Of a DNA stretch of 64,000 bases, positions 33,042 to 44,870 are shown one piece after another (within the stretch, counting starts at the first letter, position 1; the number at the start of each line of letters is the position of its first letter). The stretch is from Rhododendron vialii. Lineage: Eukaryota > Streptophyta > Magnoliopsida > Ericales > Ericaceae. Where the stretch lies: contig NC_080558.1 of assembly GCF_030253575.1 (NCBI RefSeq), positions 3,606,001 through 3,670,000 on the forward strand, in the 5' to 3' direction. The position numbers were made by a program, and so were the translations under genes. The notes below the pieces were generated by a model. The model saw nothing but the letters and a program-made list of their open reading frames with translations. It was not told the origin of the DNA and made no database searches.

Positions 33042-34380
33042 TATCATCCCCGCCTGAGTGCACATGTAGAAATCATAGTTCCTTGGATGCACAATATTTG
33101 TATCAACAACGGCACCAGTTGAAAACAAGAAGGTAATGAATGTGTACAGCATGTAAGTACTTCAACAACTCACACATGAAGCAAAAACATAAGCAACTGT
33201 GCAAGGAAACTTACTAGGAGAACGTTTTCAGGGGCACCTGATTGAGATAGCTTGGTTGGTGATTCTTTTGAGTCACAATCACAGTGAACTTGGGAACCTT
33301 GGCCTCACTAAGAGGTGCTGGTAAGCCTGCAGTAACAAGAAGTTAAGAAGCTCAGAGCTTTCCACTATTATGCCGATAAAGAATAAGAAGACAATGTCAA
33401 AAAAAGTCCACACATGATACTCAGATTGGTAGTACGATCTGAACCAGTTCATGAGAACATTACTTTTTCGTTGAAAATTTACAAAACACAAAGAAAGGAG
33501 GATATGAAGCACCTGTTAGTTGCTTGCTGCTCAATATAATGTCAAGCACTCTCGGTGCATCTTGAGTTTTTTCTGCTTCAGCTCCTTGGAGGCTAGAGAT
33601 ACGGACTTCAGAGGTATTTTTGCCGCATAACTGATTTTGACATTAAAATCTTTTGACTGAAAGGAACGCTTTGACCTTTTGGTGGCCTCAATAGGGCTCC
33701 CACTGTGAAATGGGCTGCCACTGCATTTACTGCCATATTTAGTCTTGGGAAACCATTTTAGTCTATGAACTAAAATTAGAATGCAGTACACCTATTCAAC
33801 TGAACAGATACAATCAAAAGACTCACTGTTTTGCAAATGACTCCTCAAGAACCAATGCGAACTCTTAACTTGTTTTGTGGAAGAGGCCCCACTGTCTACA
33901 AAATTTTCTCTCCATCATAAGCGAACTTCTTCTCACCAAGTTCAGAGGGGTATGTTTGGTAAAGTTTGTCAGCAAACTTTCTCCCAATTCCCTTGCTCTC
34001 AACAGCTTTCTTATCTTCAGAACTTATAGAAACCTGCATGTATCATACAGTGCCATAAATGCGACATATAAATGTGGAGGCACAAAAAAATGGACATATG
34101 GTAGTTATCATACACTGTACTGATAAAAAAATGGACATATGGTAGTTATCATACACTGTACTGATAAAACATCTCATCCTGGTATTTGACAGAAACTTTG
34201 AAGTGGTTCGCCAACAAAGAAAGGCACGGCCCAGAACTACCAGACCCACGCCTACTGGTAATTGGATGCTTCGGCGGATCCAGTATTTCTGGTTTGACAT
34301 TGGGTGGTATAGTTGGCGGTGGTAGTGGTGGTGGAGTCTGGAGATCCAATAACCTCTTTCTCCATCATTTTCTCAACCAG
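33042..34380 (-). pseudogene. AGO6-like pseudogene, copy B (N-terminal exons plus PIWI exons)
   Basis: Exon 1 (about 34370-34159) contains a small insertion that shifts the frame between the start (MMEKEVIGSP) and PPNVKPEILDPPKHPITSRR. It ends QYS at a GTATGA donor. Exon 2 (about 34035-33835) reads VSISSEDKKAVESKGIGRKF, KLYQTYPSELGEKKFAYDGE, then TAG, then TVGPLPQNKLRV with an extra base. Exon 3 (about 33700-33530) reads TKRSKRSFQS and ISYAAKIPLKSVSLAS, then shifts frame. Two exons that match the PIWI domain follow: 33326-33215 (PKFTVIVTQKNH, SGAPENVLL, one frameshift) and about 33115-33042 (VVDTNIVHPRNYDFYMC, TQAGMI). PAZ and MID are deleted. Copy A lies ~1.7 kb downstream in the same orientation, so the pair arose by tandem duplication. 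Confidence 0.85.
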
Positions 34381-34944
34381 TAACAATATGAGACCATTCA
34401 CCACAAGCATCATAGCAACAACAGTAACAATATGAGACCATTCACCGCAAAAAACTGGGCAGTATCCGGATTTGCCAAGCTTCAGAGTCTTTGTAACCAC
34501 CATGGCCCCAAGTTTACGTAGCAACCAAAAACCTTAGTTGCAGTCATTACGTACAGAACAGGTCATTGATATTAGAGAAATTCGGCAACACCCATACACG
34601 CACCAAGAGCAACATAAGGTGCCCTATGCGAGACACACACACTGACACACATACACATCCCTATACACAAAACCACACCATCCAGCAAATTACTCATGGT
34701 ACAAATCTTAATGACTCCCTTAAAGCATTGAAGTTAAAAACAATATCATTCAACGATATATCCCTTGTGTCTTTCTATTTTGAATCCATAAAGCAACCTT
34801 CAATTTAATAATGTCCCCCACCTCTTCCCATCCAGGCATTTTACCTTCAAACACCATATCATTTCTTAGTTTCCAAACTGTCCATAAGACTGCAAAGGGA
34901 AATACTTCTCAATTTATCTTCTTAGACTGTCCCACCCAAGCCTA

Positions 34945-35250
34945 CCCTGAAACAAAAGCAATCCAAGAAACCACGTCTGGCTCAGACATTTCATCGAGCA
35001 GTTTATGGGAATCCTTTAATTGACTGCATTTGACATATATGTGAACCAAGGACGACGGAACAAAGGGATCTGAATCGAGCCCGGATACCAACACAATGCC
35101 ATCCAGCTTTGACGTTGGATGGAGCTGTGCATGATTGGCCTCTGTGGGGGAGGATAAAGGCATTCGTGAAAATAAACTGAGTTTTGAGCAAGCATAGATC
35201 AGGGAGTGAATCAAGGTGTAGGAGGCTGTATGCATCAGCGAAATCAAGTA
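34945..35250 (-). pseudogene. PPR gene fragment, copy 1
   Basis: On the minus strand the frame reads SLIYACSKLSLFSRMPLSS, then SDPFVPSSLVHIYVKCSQLK and DSHKLLDEMSEPDVVSWIAF. That is one PPR S/L-type repeat pattern (...SSLVHIYVKC...LDEM.E.DVVSW). It is cut off at about 34955, where homology to the second copy (40672 onward) also begins. Plant PPR proteins bind organellar RNA, but this piece is too short to function. Confidence 0.8.
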
Positions 35251-36075
35251 AAGTATTTAAATGTTCTGAGAAAATCGTGTTGCATTAACGCGAGTTTCGT
35301 ATTGGCTCATCCTCGAGTTTCTGTGTTATGACAAAAGCGTGTTCGCGGAAAACGCTTTCGGCAAGAGAAAAACGCACGACCGCGGGTATATAAAACACGA
35401 GTTATACTTCTCAGTTTCAACCTGCGAAGTATGTAGAAGAACATTTCTCTCCCTTATTTGGCAATTTTCAAACTTATTTTGGAGCTATTTTGATGATCTG
35501 GTTTGTCCATATTCTTGAACTTGTTCATTTCAATGATTATATACAACATAAGGTCAATCGGATACCTGATGGTATTTAATCGGAGAAGATATAACTCGGA
35601 AAAAAATGAAAAAAAGAAAGCACACTTGATTACAGCCTTATTAAACAAAGTGAGCTTCTCCGCCGTTTTTGGCAATTTTCGACCTTACTTTAGAATTAAT
35701 TTCAAAATCCGATTCGTCCATGTTGTAGACCTTGTTTATTAGAATGATTTTGTAAATTATCAAGTCGACCGAGTAGCTAATGATATATGATCGGAGAAGA
35801 TATACCTCAAAAAAAAATGAAAGAAAGTCAGCTGCGCACACTTGATTATTACCTGGAAAACTTTTTCCGCTTTTCGTCGTAGTCTGTTATTACCGCTGCA
35901 AATCCAAGTCGACCATTGCTATCAGGAACAGACCCAGAGTGTCGGATTTTGTCATAAAAAACAGACCCACATCTCAAGCCTCAGAGTGTCCGATTTTGCA
36001 GCCAAGAATGTGAGTAACAATCTAATAGCTTTGTGGGTTTTGAATTTCTATGGATTACGGTATTATAAATTGTGC
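35250..36075 (+). repeat. Segmental duplication, uninterrupted copy
   Basis: The part to about 35500 matches 41050-41330 and the part from about 35500 to 36060 matches 44240-44870, in the same orientation. Shared blocks include GTTGCATTAACGCGAGTTTC-like, TATAAAACACGAGTT, TTTGGCAATTTTC, GGAGAAGATATA and AACAGACCCACATC. In the second copy the two parts are separated by a 2.9-kb Mutator-like insertion. No gene is recognisable inside. Confidence 0.85.
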
Positions 36076-36416
36076 CTGGCACGTGTTTGATATTTGGCCT
36101 ATGGTACTTTCATCTGAAGTTTTCAGGGCAATTGAGGTTCATATGACATGGAACTTTCACGAATGAATGGGAAAGTTTTGGTTGATTCAACCTTGCCGAT
36201 CCTAAGCCTATAAGTGGCAAAACTGTGGTACCTGCAAAAAAGCACAAAGAGAGTAGAAGCAAACAATACGAAACGCTTTAAACTTCTCAAACTGAAATGT
36301 GATTTAATGGATCCTTTATGGCACTTGCGCTCCGGAATTTTAACGAATGCTACAATCAAAGTTTTAAGTCAAACCACATTATTCAGATTATTTCAAGCTT
36401 CGTCTCGATAAGATAA

Positions 36417-37290
36417 GGAATAGATCAAGTATGCGAGGCTATGGAAACTTATTTGGAATCTCAAAGTCACCCTTAAAGTGAAGCATTTCTGGTGGAGGGT
36501 ACCCGTTGGCGGTTAAGGAAAATCTTTTCAAGAGGAAATGCTCTATATCCCCCTTGTGTCCAATATGCTTTAAGGAGGTCAAATCGGTTGAACGTCTGGT
36601 TTTTCATTGCAATTGGACAGAGTTGATTTGGCAGAAGTGCTTCCCTGACATTCTTGGCAATATGGTATTTTATCCTCAGTTTTACATTGGGCTTCAACTC
36701 AAAGCTTGGGCACTAGCAACCTGAAGTTTTCTAGCGAGAGCTTGAGTGAAGTGGCTGTTATCTGCTGGTGTATTTTGAGAGCTAGGAATGAGATGGTTAT
36801 CTCGGTAGCTGCCCTAGTTGATGGGCTTGGGAGGAAGATGTCTAAAGCACTTAAGCCTGATAAGTCCTTAGTGAAGCCTAACTCCAGGGCCTCTAATCCT
36901 GTTTCTGCCCTATAAAGATTAACTGCGATGCGTCGTGGAATGCTGGTTCACATTCAGGCTTTGCACGAATAGTAGTTTGCAATCATACAGGTACGCTTCT
37001 TGATATGATGGCAGAAGAGTTAGTATCTCATGACCCTCAGCTTTGTCCTGTGAAGCTCTAGGCCACTGTGAAGCATGTCTTTTGGCAAAAGCTCCTCATC
37101 TCTCCGGCATGCAGGTGGAGAATGACAACAAACACCTGATCACTTTGTGTGTCTCTGAGTTGGACCCTCCATGGGAATGTGGAGTTATTATTCAAGATAT
37201 AACGACACTTGCAGGTCATCCTCATCTCTCCATTTTATGGGTTCCCAGAGAAGCAAATTGTGCAGCTATAATGGTTTTACTAATGTGAGC
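36417..37290 (+). mobile_element. LINE 3' end: zinc-knuckle (zf-RVT) and RNase H remnant
   Basis: Frames read ARLWKLIWNLKVTLKVKHFW then, shifted, VKENLFKRKC, SPLCPICFKEVKSVERLVFH and CNWTELIWQKCF. This is the zf-RVT domain of plant L1-type LINEs with its C-x2-C...H-x-C pattern. About 330 bp further on, PIKINCDASWNAGSHSGFAR and VVCNHTGTLLDMMAEEL start the LINE RNase H, and ILWVPREANCAAIM ends it. Frameshifts and stops interrupt it. It ends abruptly at copia sequence. Confidence 0.82.
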
Positions 37291-37296
37291 TGGTTT

Positions 37297-37757
37297 CTGG
37301 TTTTGTGGACTCGGATTATGCGGGTGATTTGGATAAGCGTCGTTCAACAACTGGGTATGTGTTTACCATGGCTGGTGAGCTAGTGAGTTGGCGATGTACT
37401 TTGCAGTCGACGGTTGCACTGTCCACTACCGAGGCCGAATATATGGCAGTGACTGAAGCCATAAAGGAGGCGATTTGGTTGCATGGGTTGATGGCTGATT
37501 TGGGCATTGGGCAAGATCACGTCGTCGTTCATTGTGACAGTCAGAGTGCAATTCATCTCGTGAAGAATCAGGTGCATCGTGCTCGAACCAAACATATTGA
37601 TGTCCGCTTTCACTTTGTTCGTGAGATCATTGATGAAGGGGATATTCTGTTGGAGAAGATTGGTACTGCAGACAATCCGGCTGATATGATGACTAAGGTT
37701 GTCATTGGGGTCAAGTTCCAGCGTTGCGTGGACTTGATCCATATGCAGCAAATCTGA
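37297..37757 (+). mobile_element. Ty1/copia polyprotein 3' end (RNase H)
   Basis: Open frame ending TGA at 37757. [20 protein letters not shown] is the start of the copia RNase H, followed by [63 protein letters not shown] and [11 protein letters not shown]. The frame is intact to the end but the upstream integrase and reverse transcriptase are absent. The 5' breakpoint abuts a LINE remnant. Confidence 0.93.
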
Positions 37758-37876
37758 GCACCTTTGGGTGCATGCGTCGTTGGGCGCTCTGATGGCAGTC
37801 AGAGCACGATTCGTTTGGGTTTTCTGGTTATCTGGTTTTCTGGTTGCTACATGTCTGGTTTGCCAAGGTGGAGATT

Positions 37877-38292
37877 TGTAGTTTTTTGGCTCGTTTTGGA
37901 CTTCTTGGCCGCGGTGGTCCGGACCGCACGTGTTCTATGTTTCTGGAGCGTGCTGATTTTATGGTCCAGACCAACGTGGACAGGACAAATTAACATATAA
38001 GCATATTTTAGGATTTTTTGCTTATTGTATTACATTCACAGCAGCTTTTTTGTGAGAGGCAAAGAGAGAAACTCTGAGAGATCTCATCTGTAGCCCTTTG
38101 GGCATCCGATTACTTCCGTATAGTGACACCCTCGATCGTCTGATTGCCCGTGGAGTAGGTATTCATTACCGAACCACGTATATCTCTGTGTTCTCTGTGA
38201 TTGCTTTTTCTCTCTCTCTTTTCTGTGGTTTGTTCAATTACAAAGCAATTAATCACGTCCATTTCTGAGTTTGTTAACGCTTCCGCACAACA
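37877..38292 (+). repeat. Copia 3' LTR
   Basis: The purine tract CAAGGTGGAGATT precedes TGTAGTTTTT at 37877, and the proposed end is TTCCGCACAACA at 38292, giving TG...CA borders over about 416 bp. The U5-like part contains GTGGAGTAGG..CGAACCACGTATAT, which fits Tnt1/TORK-type copia LTR ends. With no 5' LTR in the window the borders are inferred. Confidence 0.65.
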
Positions 38293-38586
38293 TCTTAAGC
38301 GCCCCAAAAAATGAAGAATCCAGTGCTTATTTTAGGCCTGAATCAGCAATCAGATGGTTTTACGAGTCATACTAACTTCTACGATAATATCTCAAGGGCA
38401 AAACACCACAAACAAGTCCCTGAATGCATAGTATCTCTTAATGGAGATTAGATCTCTTTCCAGTTACCAAAGTCTCTTTATGGGCACTTACTTCCCTGAC
38501 ACTGTTTTTACTTTTTCTGCCTCAAAGGAAAAAAGGTGAAGATCCTGTACACCTGTCTCTTTACTTTTAGGGAACTATACTTATTA

Positions 38587-38955
38587 CTCCCTCCGTCCCA
38601 TTTTATTGGCCCATGATTTCATTTTTTGTTGTCCCAAAATATTTGTCCATTTTAACTTTTTAATGGGTGTTAATGAGTTGATTTCCTATTTTGCCATTTC
38701 CTTCCAAGACACAATCAACATTTAAAAACAAAGCATTCAAACTGCAAGTACACCTGGCAGGTACAAAATGAGTTACAGTACATATGGATTTCCCAAGACG
38801 TTCAAGAGCTTGCTTTTGAATTTCTTACCGCCACATTTTAAAACATTCTAAAGCAGGGGTATTTTAGGAAATTGAATTACTTGTAGCTTGTAATTATGAT
38901 GTTCCTTAAATGGTTGAGATTCCATAAAAACCCAAATATTGTGGGACGGAGGGAG
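38587..38955. mobile_element. Stowaway (Tc1/mariner) MITE
   Basis: CTCCCTCCGTCCCATTTTAT at the left and (inverted) CTCCCTCCGTCCCACAATAT at the right, each flanked by TA. The interior is AT-rich and non-coding. Confidence 0.93.
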
Positions 38956-38959
38956 TATA

Positions 38960-40215
38960 AAAATAGAAACCATATCTTTACTTTTATTGAACTATACTTA
39001 TTATAAAAATAGAAACCATATCGAGAAAAACCTCAGGAAAATTCAGAACATATAAAGCTGTCCAAAAAAAAAATTTGAGACCATATAAGAATTGCTTTCT
39101 TCTTCCCTGCATCAGTCAAGTAACAAAACATGATAAATCTGGAATCCTCAGACTCAAAACCACACAAAGGCCAAGCAATAGGACAAGAAGCTAATGAGGG
39201 GACAGAAAATAAGTTGCAACAAACATGCTTAAATCTAGTAGCTGGGCTTATGGATTAATTGGATTAGCACTAAATCAAGGGCATGATAACTTGACCGTAG
39301 GACAAGAAGTTGATTCACAATCCATTATCGATGTGAAGAATATTATAAATTGTACACATAATTAACCAACAGGCATACCACTTGCTGAGAGAGTGAAGAC
39401 GTTGTCAACAGACTCTTGAATTTTAAAAAGGGTTGGCGACTGCCCAAGCGCTTTTGTCGGCATTGTTGCAGGAGGTTCAAAGGTTTCCATTAATTTCTTC
39501 AAAAGGAGTGTCTCATTATCACAGGGTAGAACTTCAAGAAACACCTCAACTTCTGAAGCGAAGCAGGCCAAGTAACCAAACCTGTACAAAGAAAACAAAA
39601 ATACTAAGTCGAAGCCTGCTGCATCACTTTGCACATTGAGTGTTGTACAATACAAAGCAAAATAGAAAATCCCAGCACATGCTCCACATGCCTATCGAGA
39701 ATAATCGATATTGGCCTGAACTGTTTGACCAAAATAACTAGGTTACAAAACCAAATAATTATCGGTCAGTGGAAAAACTTCGAAGAACAGATGACTGTAA
39801 GGAAGGCCAAGTGACAATATATGAACAGTTTAGCTAAGCATCATCAAAAGTTAACAGCTGATTTATATTTCACCAATTAAACAGAGATCGGCTTCAGTAA
39901 GTATCAACATGACACTTCTTTTTTCAGCCAACCTATAGTGGTTGCAAGTTACTGCAAGACCAAGAGGTCCAAGACCACATGTACATGGTCATCAATACAA
40001 TAGCATAACTAACTTCAGATATTAACAGAGTGAAAAAGTCAATCAAGATTTACAGCCTACCATCAAGGGAAATAGATATATACAAGGAACTGGTTTCTTT
40101 TTTTTTAATAAGCAGCAAAAGAAATTGGATTAACACGACTTTCTGACAGAGTTGATCTTTTCAACGGATAAAAAAGCAGTGATAACTGACATCCAAGACA
40201 CAACATTTGACCTTT
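38960..40215. other. No certain gene; one unidentified open frame on minus
   Basis: The only protein-like stretch is on the minus strand at about 39585-39362 after a plausible acceptor (TTTGTACAG): FGYLACFASEVEVFLEVLPC and LLLKKLMETFEPPATM. I do not recognise it, and no partner exon is visible, so I leave it uncalled. Confidence 0.4.
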
Positions 40216-40217
40216 GT

Positions 40218-40945
40218 GGCTTTGTCCTTGAATTGCCTAAATACCATCAGTGCCTCATCCGCAAAGCCTTTTTTGAAAGCCCACTAACTAGAGCACTACA
40301 AGCACCCTAACATGTCCATTTCATCAAACACTTGTGACATCTACGAACTACAACTGCACTTCCCCTACAAATCGATAAGGGCGCTAACAATGCATTTGTC
40401 CGATTCCACTCCCATCTTGATTTGACTACCCAAAGTCAAATCCTCCAAATCCCCCTCTTCAGGAAGAACACTTGATACACCACTCCCATTAGGCTTTAAA
40501 CCTCACGAATGCATATTTTTGAAAAGTCAACACTGACTCCGAATAACATCCACTCTGATTGAATCCCCTCGATCATCCCATTACAAGATATCATATTTGG
40601 CTCGATCCCGTTATTCTCCATGTCCTCAAAGACCTCCTTTGCCTCACTTACATGTCCTTTTGGAGCACAACCTGAAACTAAAGCAATCCAAGAAACCACG
40701 TCTGTTTCAGACATTTCATCGAGCAGTTTATGGGAATCCTTTAATTGACTGCATTTGACATATATGTGAACCAAGGACGACTGAACAAAGGGATCAGAAC
40801 CTGCCGTCCAGCTTTGACATTGGATAGAGCAGTGCATGATTGACCACTATGGCGCGAGGATAAAGGCATTCGTGAAAATAAAATGAGTTTTGAGCAAGCA
40901 TAGATCAGGGAGTGAAACCAGGCATAGGAGGCTTTATGCATCAGC
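40218..40945 (-). pseudogene. PPR gene fragment, copy 2 (longer)
   Basis: Minus strand: SLIYACSKLILFSRMPLSS, SDPFVQSSLVHIYVKCSQLK, LLDEMSETDVVSWIALVSGC, EAKEVFEDMENNGIEPNMIS (a complete 35-residue-type PPR), then a disrupted stretch with several stops that still reads GVESDKCIVSALIDL, MSQVFDEMD and ADEALMVFRQFKDKA. The order matches PLS-type plant organellar PPR proteins. At least four internal stops make it a pseudogene. Confidence 0.82.
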
Positions 40946-41335
40946 GAAATCAGAAATGAGGTGATTGATGCAGAGTGAGAGCGAAATCAGAAATGTGGTG
41001 ACTGGTGATTGACGTAGAGCGTGAGGAAAATCTTGGAACACAAAAATAGCTACGTATTTATATATGTTCTGGGAAAATCGTGTTACATTAACGCGAGTTT
41101 CTATTGGCTCAACGTCGCGTCTTCAACACGGATTTGTGTTATAACAAAAGCGTCTTCGTGGAAAACGCTCTCAGCAAGGGAAAAAAACGTCCGAACGCGG
41201 GTTTATAAAACACGAGTTGGACTTCTCAAATTCAACATGCGAAGTATGAAGAAGAAGATTTCTCTCCATTGTTTGGCAATTTTCAAACTTATTTTTGAAT
41301 TATTTTGATGATCTGGTTTTTCCATATTTTCTATA

Positions 41336-44233
41336 GGAGGAAGCTATGGTACACAGGGTATACCGTATGCCTAAATTATGACAATTTGTGATTTTCATTA
41401 TGCCAATTTTTGGTTTTCTAATGCATATTTATGATTCTAGTTACGACTTGTACATTAAAATTTACCTGTTGAACAGGTCATTAGCAGGTTACCCATAATT
41501 AAAAAATATTGTTATTATGTAACCATAATTATTCGTACCGAAATCCATAATACTTGTACCATAACCAAATATAAGTGTATAATATCAAAAATTAAATAAT
41601 GTTACCCACAAATGTTATAACAACACCATAAATTGGCATTATCTTACCACAATGAATCGTACCAAATTTTTTTGACTCGTATGATATTCCGTAACAAAAT
41701 CAAAATATGTCGTACCAGAATCAACAATTGTTATACCCAAGCCAAAAATATTTGTAAAATGCCACAAATTTTAGAAAATAACCACAATTATTATGACAAC
41801 ACCTAAAATTGTCATTTTCTTAACACAACGTGTCATATGAAAAGAAAACATATTTAAATACCACAAATTTTATAACAAACCATAATTGTTATGACAATAC
41901 CATAAATTGACGTTTTCTTACCACAATATGTCGTACTAAAGGAAATTAATTAAAATATTCTGTAATAACACATGTCTAAAATACCACAAATTTAGTAATA
42001 TAACCAAATTTGTTATGACAACACCATAAATTGACGTTTTCATATTCACAACGTGTCGTATAAAAAAATTCAATCAGAATGTTCAATTAACGGTAGTTAT
42101 AATCAACAAAATATCATACCTCAAATTCATTAATATAACCAAATTTGTTATGACAACACCATAAATTAACGTTTTTATACCCACAACGTATCGTATAAAA
42201 AAATTCAATTGAAATGCTCAGTTAACGATAGTTATTATTAGTAAAATACCATACCGCAAATTCAGTAATATAACCAAATTTTTTATGACAACACCATAAA
42301 TTGGCGTTTTCATACCCACAACGTGTCGTATAAAAAAAATTCAATCGGAATGTTCAGTAAACAATAGTTATAATTGACAAAATACAATACCACTAATAAT
42401 TTTCAATTCCCGCCACATTATTTTTTCAAATTTTAAAATTTCCACCATATTGTCTTAATTTTCGATTCCCTCTACACTAATTTTTCAAATTCTTATTTGT
42501 CCCTACACAATACCTCAATAATTTAAACTAAAAATGAAGTTTTCGCACAAAATTTTCATCCAAGAAATTCACCAAAAAGTAAGTACTATACCCAAATTTT
42601 CGAATACAACTACAATTTCCTTTCAAAATATTAGTCTAAATCAAATTCCTTTTCTACAAAATTTTATTCAAAAAATCAAAATTCCTTTGTGGAAAAATAA
42701 GAGGTCACGAAAAAAATAATTATCCAACTGTCTCAAATGCATACACTTTCAACACTAAAACGAAGTACAAAAAAATAAGTGTGAATATCAAAAAATAGAG
42801 TGTGAAAATTACTCTCCTTTTTGTAATTGGTGAAATTAATTATATTAATACCCAATCTTATCAATATTTAGGGCGGTGCACTTAACAATTGACACTATAT
42901 ATTTAACACATGGATCGATGTCAAACCTTCACCCTGTGCGTACCAATCCAAATTTAATGGTGGTCCTTGGAACTAGGTCGTAGAAGTAAAATCTACATAA
43001 TTTTGTAAATTTATTGTCATTGTACTTTCTTTCAAAAAAAATTATTATAGTCGACATTTTGATTTACACCAATGACATAGCTATAATATGATCTACAAGT
43101 GCAGGCCCATCACTAGGACGGAGGCATTTGAGGCCTCTGTCTTCTCAAATTTTTAGCCTGAAAATAAAACCCTTACATACAAGAAAATATTATATAATTA
43201 ATAGCCTTTAGAATTATAAATTCTCAATTGTGTACCATAGTGATAAGGTGTTGGAGTTTGGACATTTATCTTAAAGATCTGGGATTCAAGTCTTAAACCC
43301 TTCGTTCCTATTTTTTTTTTAAAGAATGTTGTTATTTTTTAGAATAAATCACATAGTTAGTCCTTGAAGTTTCATACTTTAACAAATCTCATCGTTCAAT
43401 TTCAATACAACATTAAAATATAATAATGCACCATCTGAGACCCACGTAAGGTGTTTATTTTATTTTATTTTTTATTTTATCAAAATCGTCTATCTTTTAC
43501 ATAATATTAATTAGGTCATTCATATCAAGAATGAAGTTGATAGCTTATAGCTAGACACTTAATTGGATGAAAAATATCATTCTATTATTCAATTTGCGTG
43601 CCGATGATGGAGCTTCCTAAACTTGATTGAGACAAAAAAAATTACGTAAGTGACTTAATCAACAAACATAAAAAATTCAACGGATTTGATCGTCATTATT
43701 GTGTCACAGTCGTATGGCTACATTACATTCAACTACAATAGATGACTAGGTTTCATACCAAATATAAATTGACTGTACAATCTAAATGTCGGTAGTTAGT
43801 GTATTTTTAAAATGATCGATCAGGACTGTTAGGATGTTAAGTTATACAATATTTAATTTGTGATATTTTAGACATGTATTTTGTTTGGGTATAATAATTA
43901 TTGAATGTGCAACGATATATTTTGGTCTTGTATCTAGTATCTTTTGATCGATTTCTTTTGGTACGACACATTGTGGTAAGAAAGTGTCAAATTTTTTGTG
44001 TTGTCATAACAATTGTGGTTATGTTATATAATTTGTAATATTTTACACATGAGGGAGAGGGAGAGAAAGTCAAGGAAGAGAGAACAACCTGTTACCTGCT
44101 AAGCTATTTTTTTATTTTATTAATTGATTTAATAAATGGGTGGTCCGGATTATTTACGTTGAAATTCAAAGGTTTAAAATCATGATGCGTACGGTACACC
44201 CCTTAATAAAAGGTGTGTACCATAGGACTACCC
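41336..44233. mobile_element. 2.9-kb non-autonomous Mutator-like element, 9-bp target duplication
   Basis: TTTTCTATA is duplicated at 41327-41335 and 44234-44242. The ends GGAGGAAGCTATGGTACACA and (inverted) GGGTAGTCCTATGGTACACA pair in their inner 12 bases and again around GGTATACCGTATGC / GCGTACGGTACACC. The interior has no coding frame. It interrupts a duplicated segment that is contiguous at 35450-35550. Confidence 0.85.
41860..42395 (+). repeat. ~130-bp tandem array inside the Mutator-like element
   Basis: Four units, each containing AACCAAATTTGTTATGACA-like sequence, AACACCATAAATTGACGTTTT and CACAACGTGTCGTATAAAAA-like sequence. A diverged inverted unit lies near the other end (about 43960-44060, around GACACATTGTGGTAAG and GTTGTCATAACAATT). 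Such subterminal arrays are typical of transposase- or host-factor-binding regions. Confidence 0.85.
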
Positions 44234-44239
44234 TTTTCT

Positions 44240-44870
44240 ATATTGTCCATTACAATGATTATGTAAAACATGAAGTTAATTGAATACCCAATGATATATA
44301 ATCGGAGAAGATATATCTCGAAAAAAATTGAAAAAAAGAAACCTGGCCACACTTGATTATAACCTTATAAGGCAAATTCAGCTTCTCTGTCTTTTTTGGC
44401 AATTTTCAACCTTACTTTAGAATTGATTTGAAGATCCGATTTGTCCATGTTGTAGAGCTTGTTTATCAAAATGATTTTGTGAAATATCAAGTTGATCGAG
44501 TACCTAATGGTATTTGATCGGAGAAGATATAACTTGAAAAAAAATGAAAGAAAGTTACCAGCGCGCACTTGATTACAACCTGGAAGATTTTTTTTTTTTT
44601 TCCTTTCTTTCTCAAAAGGCTTTTTGGTCGTAGTCCGTTCCGTTATACTAATCATCATTGCAAATCGAAGTCGACCTTCACCGCCGATCCGAGTTCCGAT
44701 CACTGAGTCATCCGGTAGAGGTGTGCTAGCGACTCAGCGTGTCGGATTTCGCTATCGGAAACAGACCCACATCTTAAGCCTCAGAGTGTCCCATTTTCCA
44801 GCCAAGAATGTGAGTAACAATCTAATAGCTTTGTGGGTTTTGATTTTGTTTGGATTATGGTATTAGGAAT
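44240..44870 (+). repeat. Segmental duplication, right part of interrupted copy
   Basis: Matches about 35520-36060. It contains the GGAGAAGATATA block twice and ends with CAGACCCACATCTTAAGCC then GTGAGTAACAATCTAATAGC. Non-coding. Confidence 0.82.

Noticed and set aside
39362-39655. 97-codon minus frame with a plausible acceptor
   Set aside because: Protein-like composition, but no recognised family and no partner exon, so not called as a gene.
41336-44233. Possibility that the 2.9-kb insertion encodes a transposase
   Set aside because: No frame longer than about 60 codons occurs in it and none has a transposase motif.
44365-44703. 112-codon minus frame, similar to frames at 35454-35841
   Set aside because: Arises from a duplicated AT-rich segment; the frame is shifted between copies, so there is no selection for coding.
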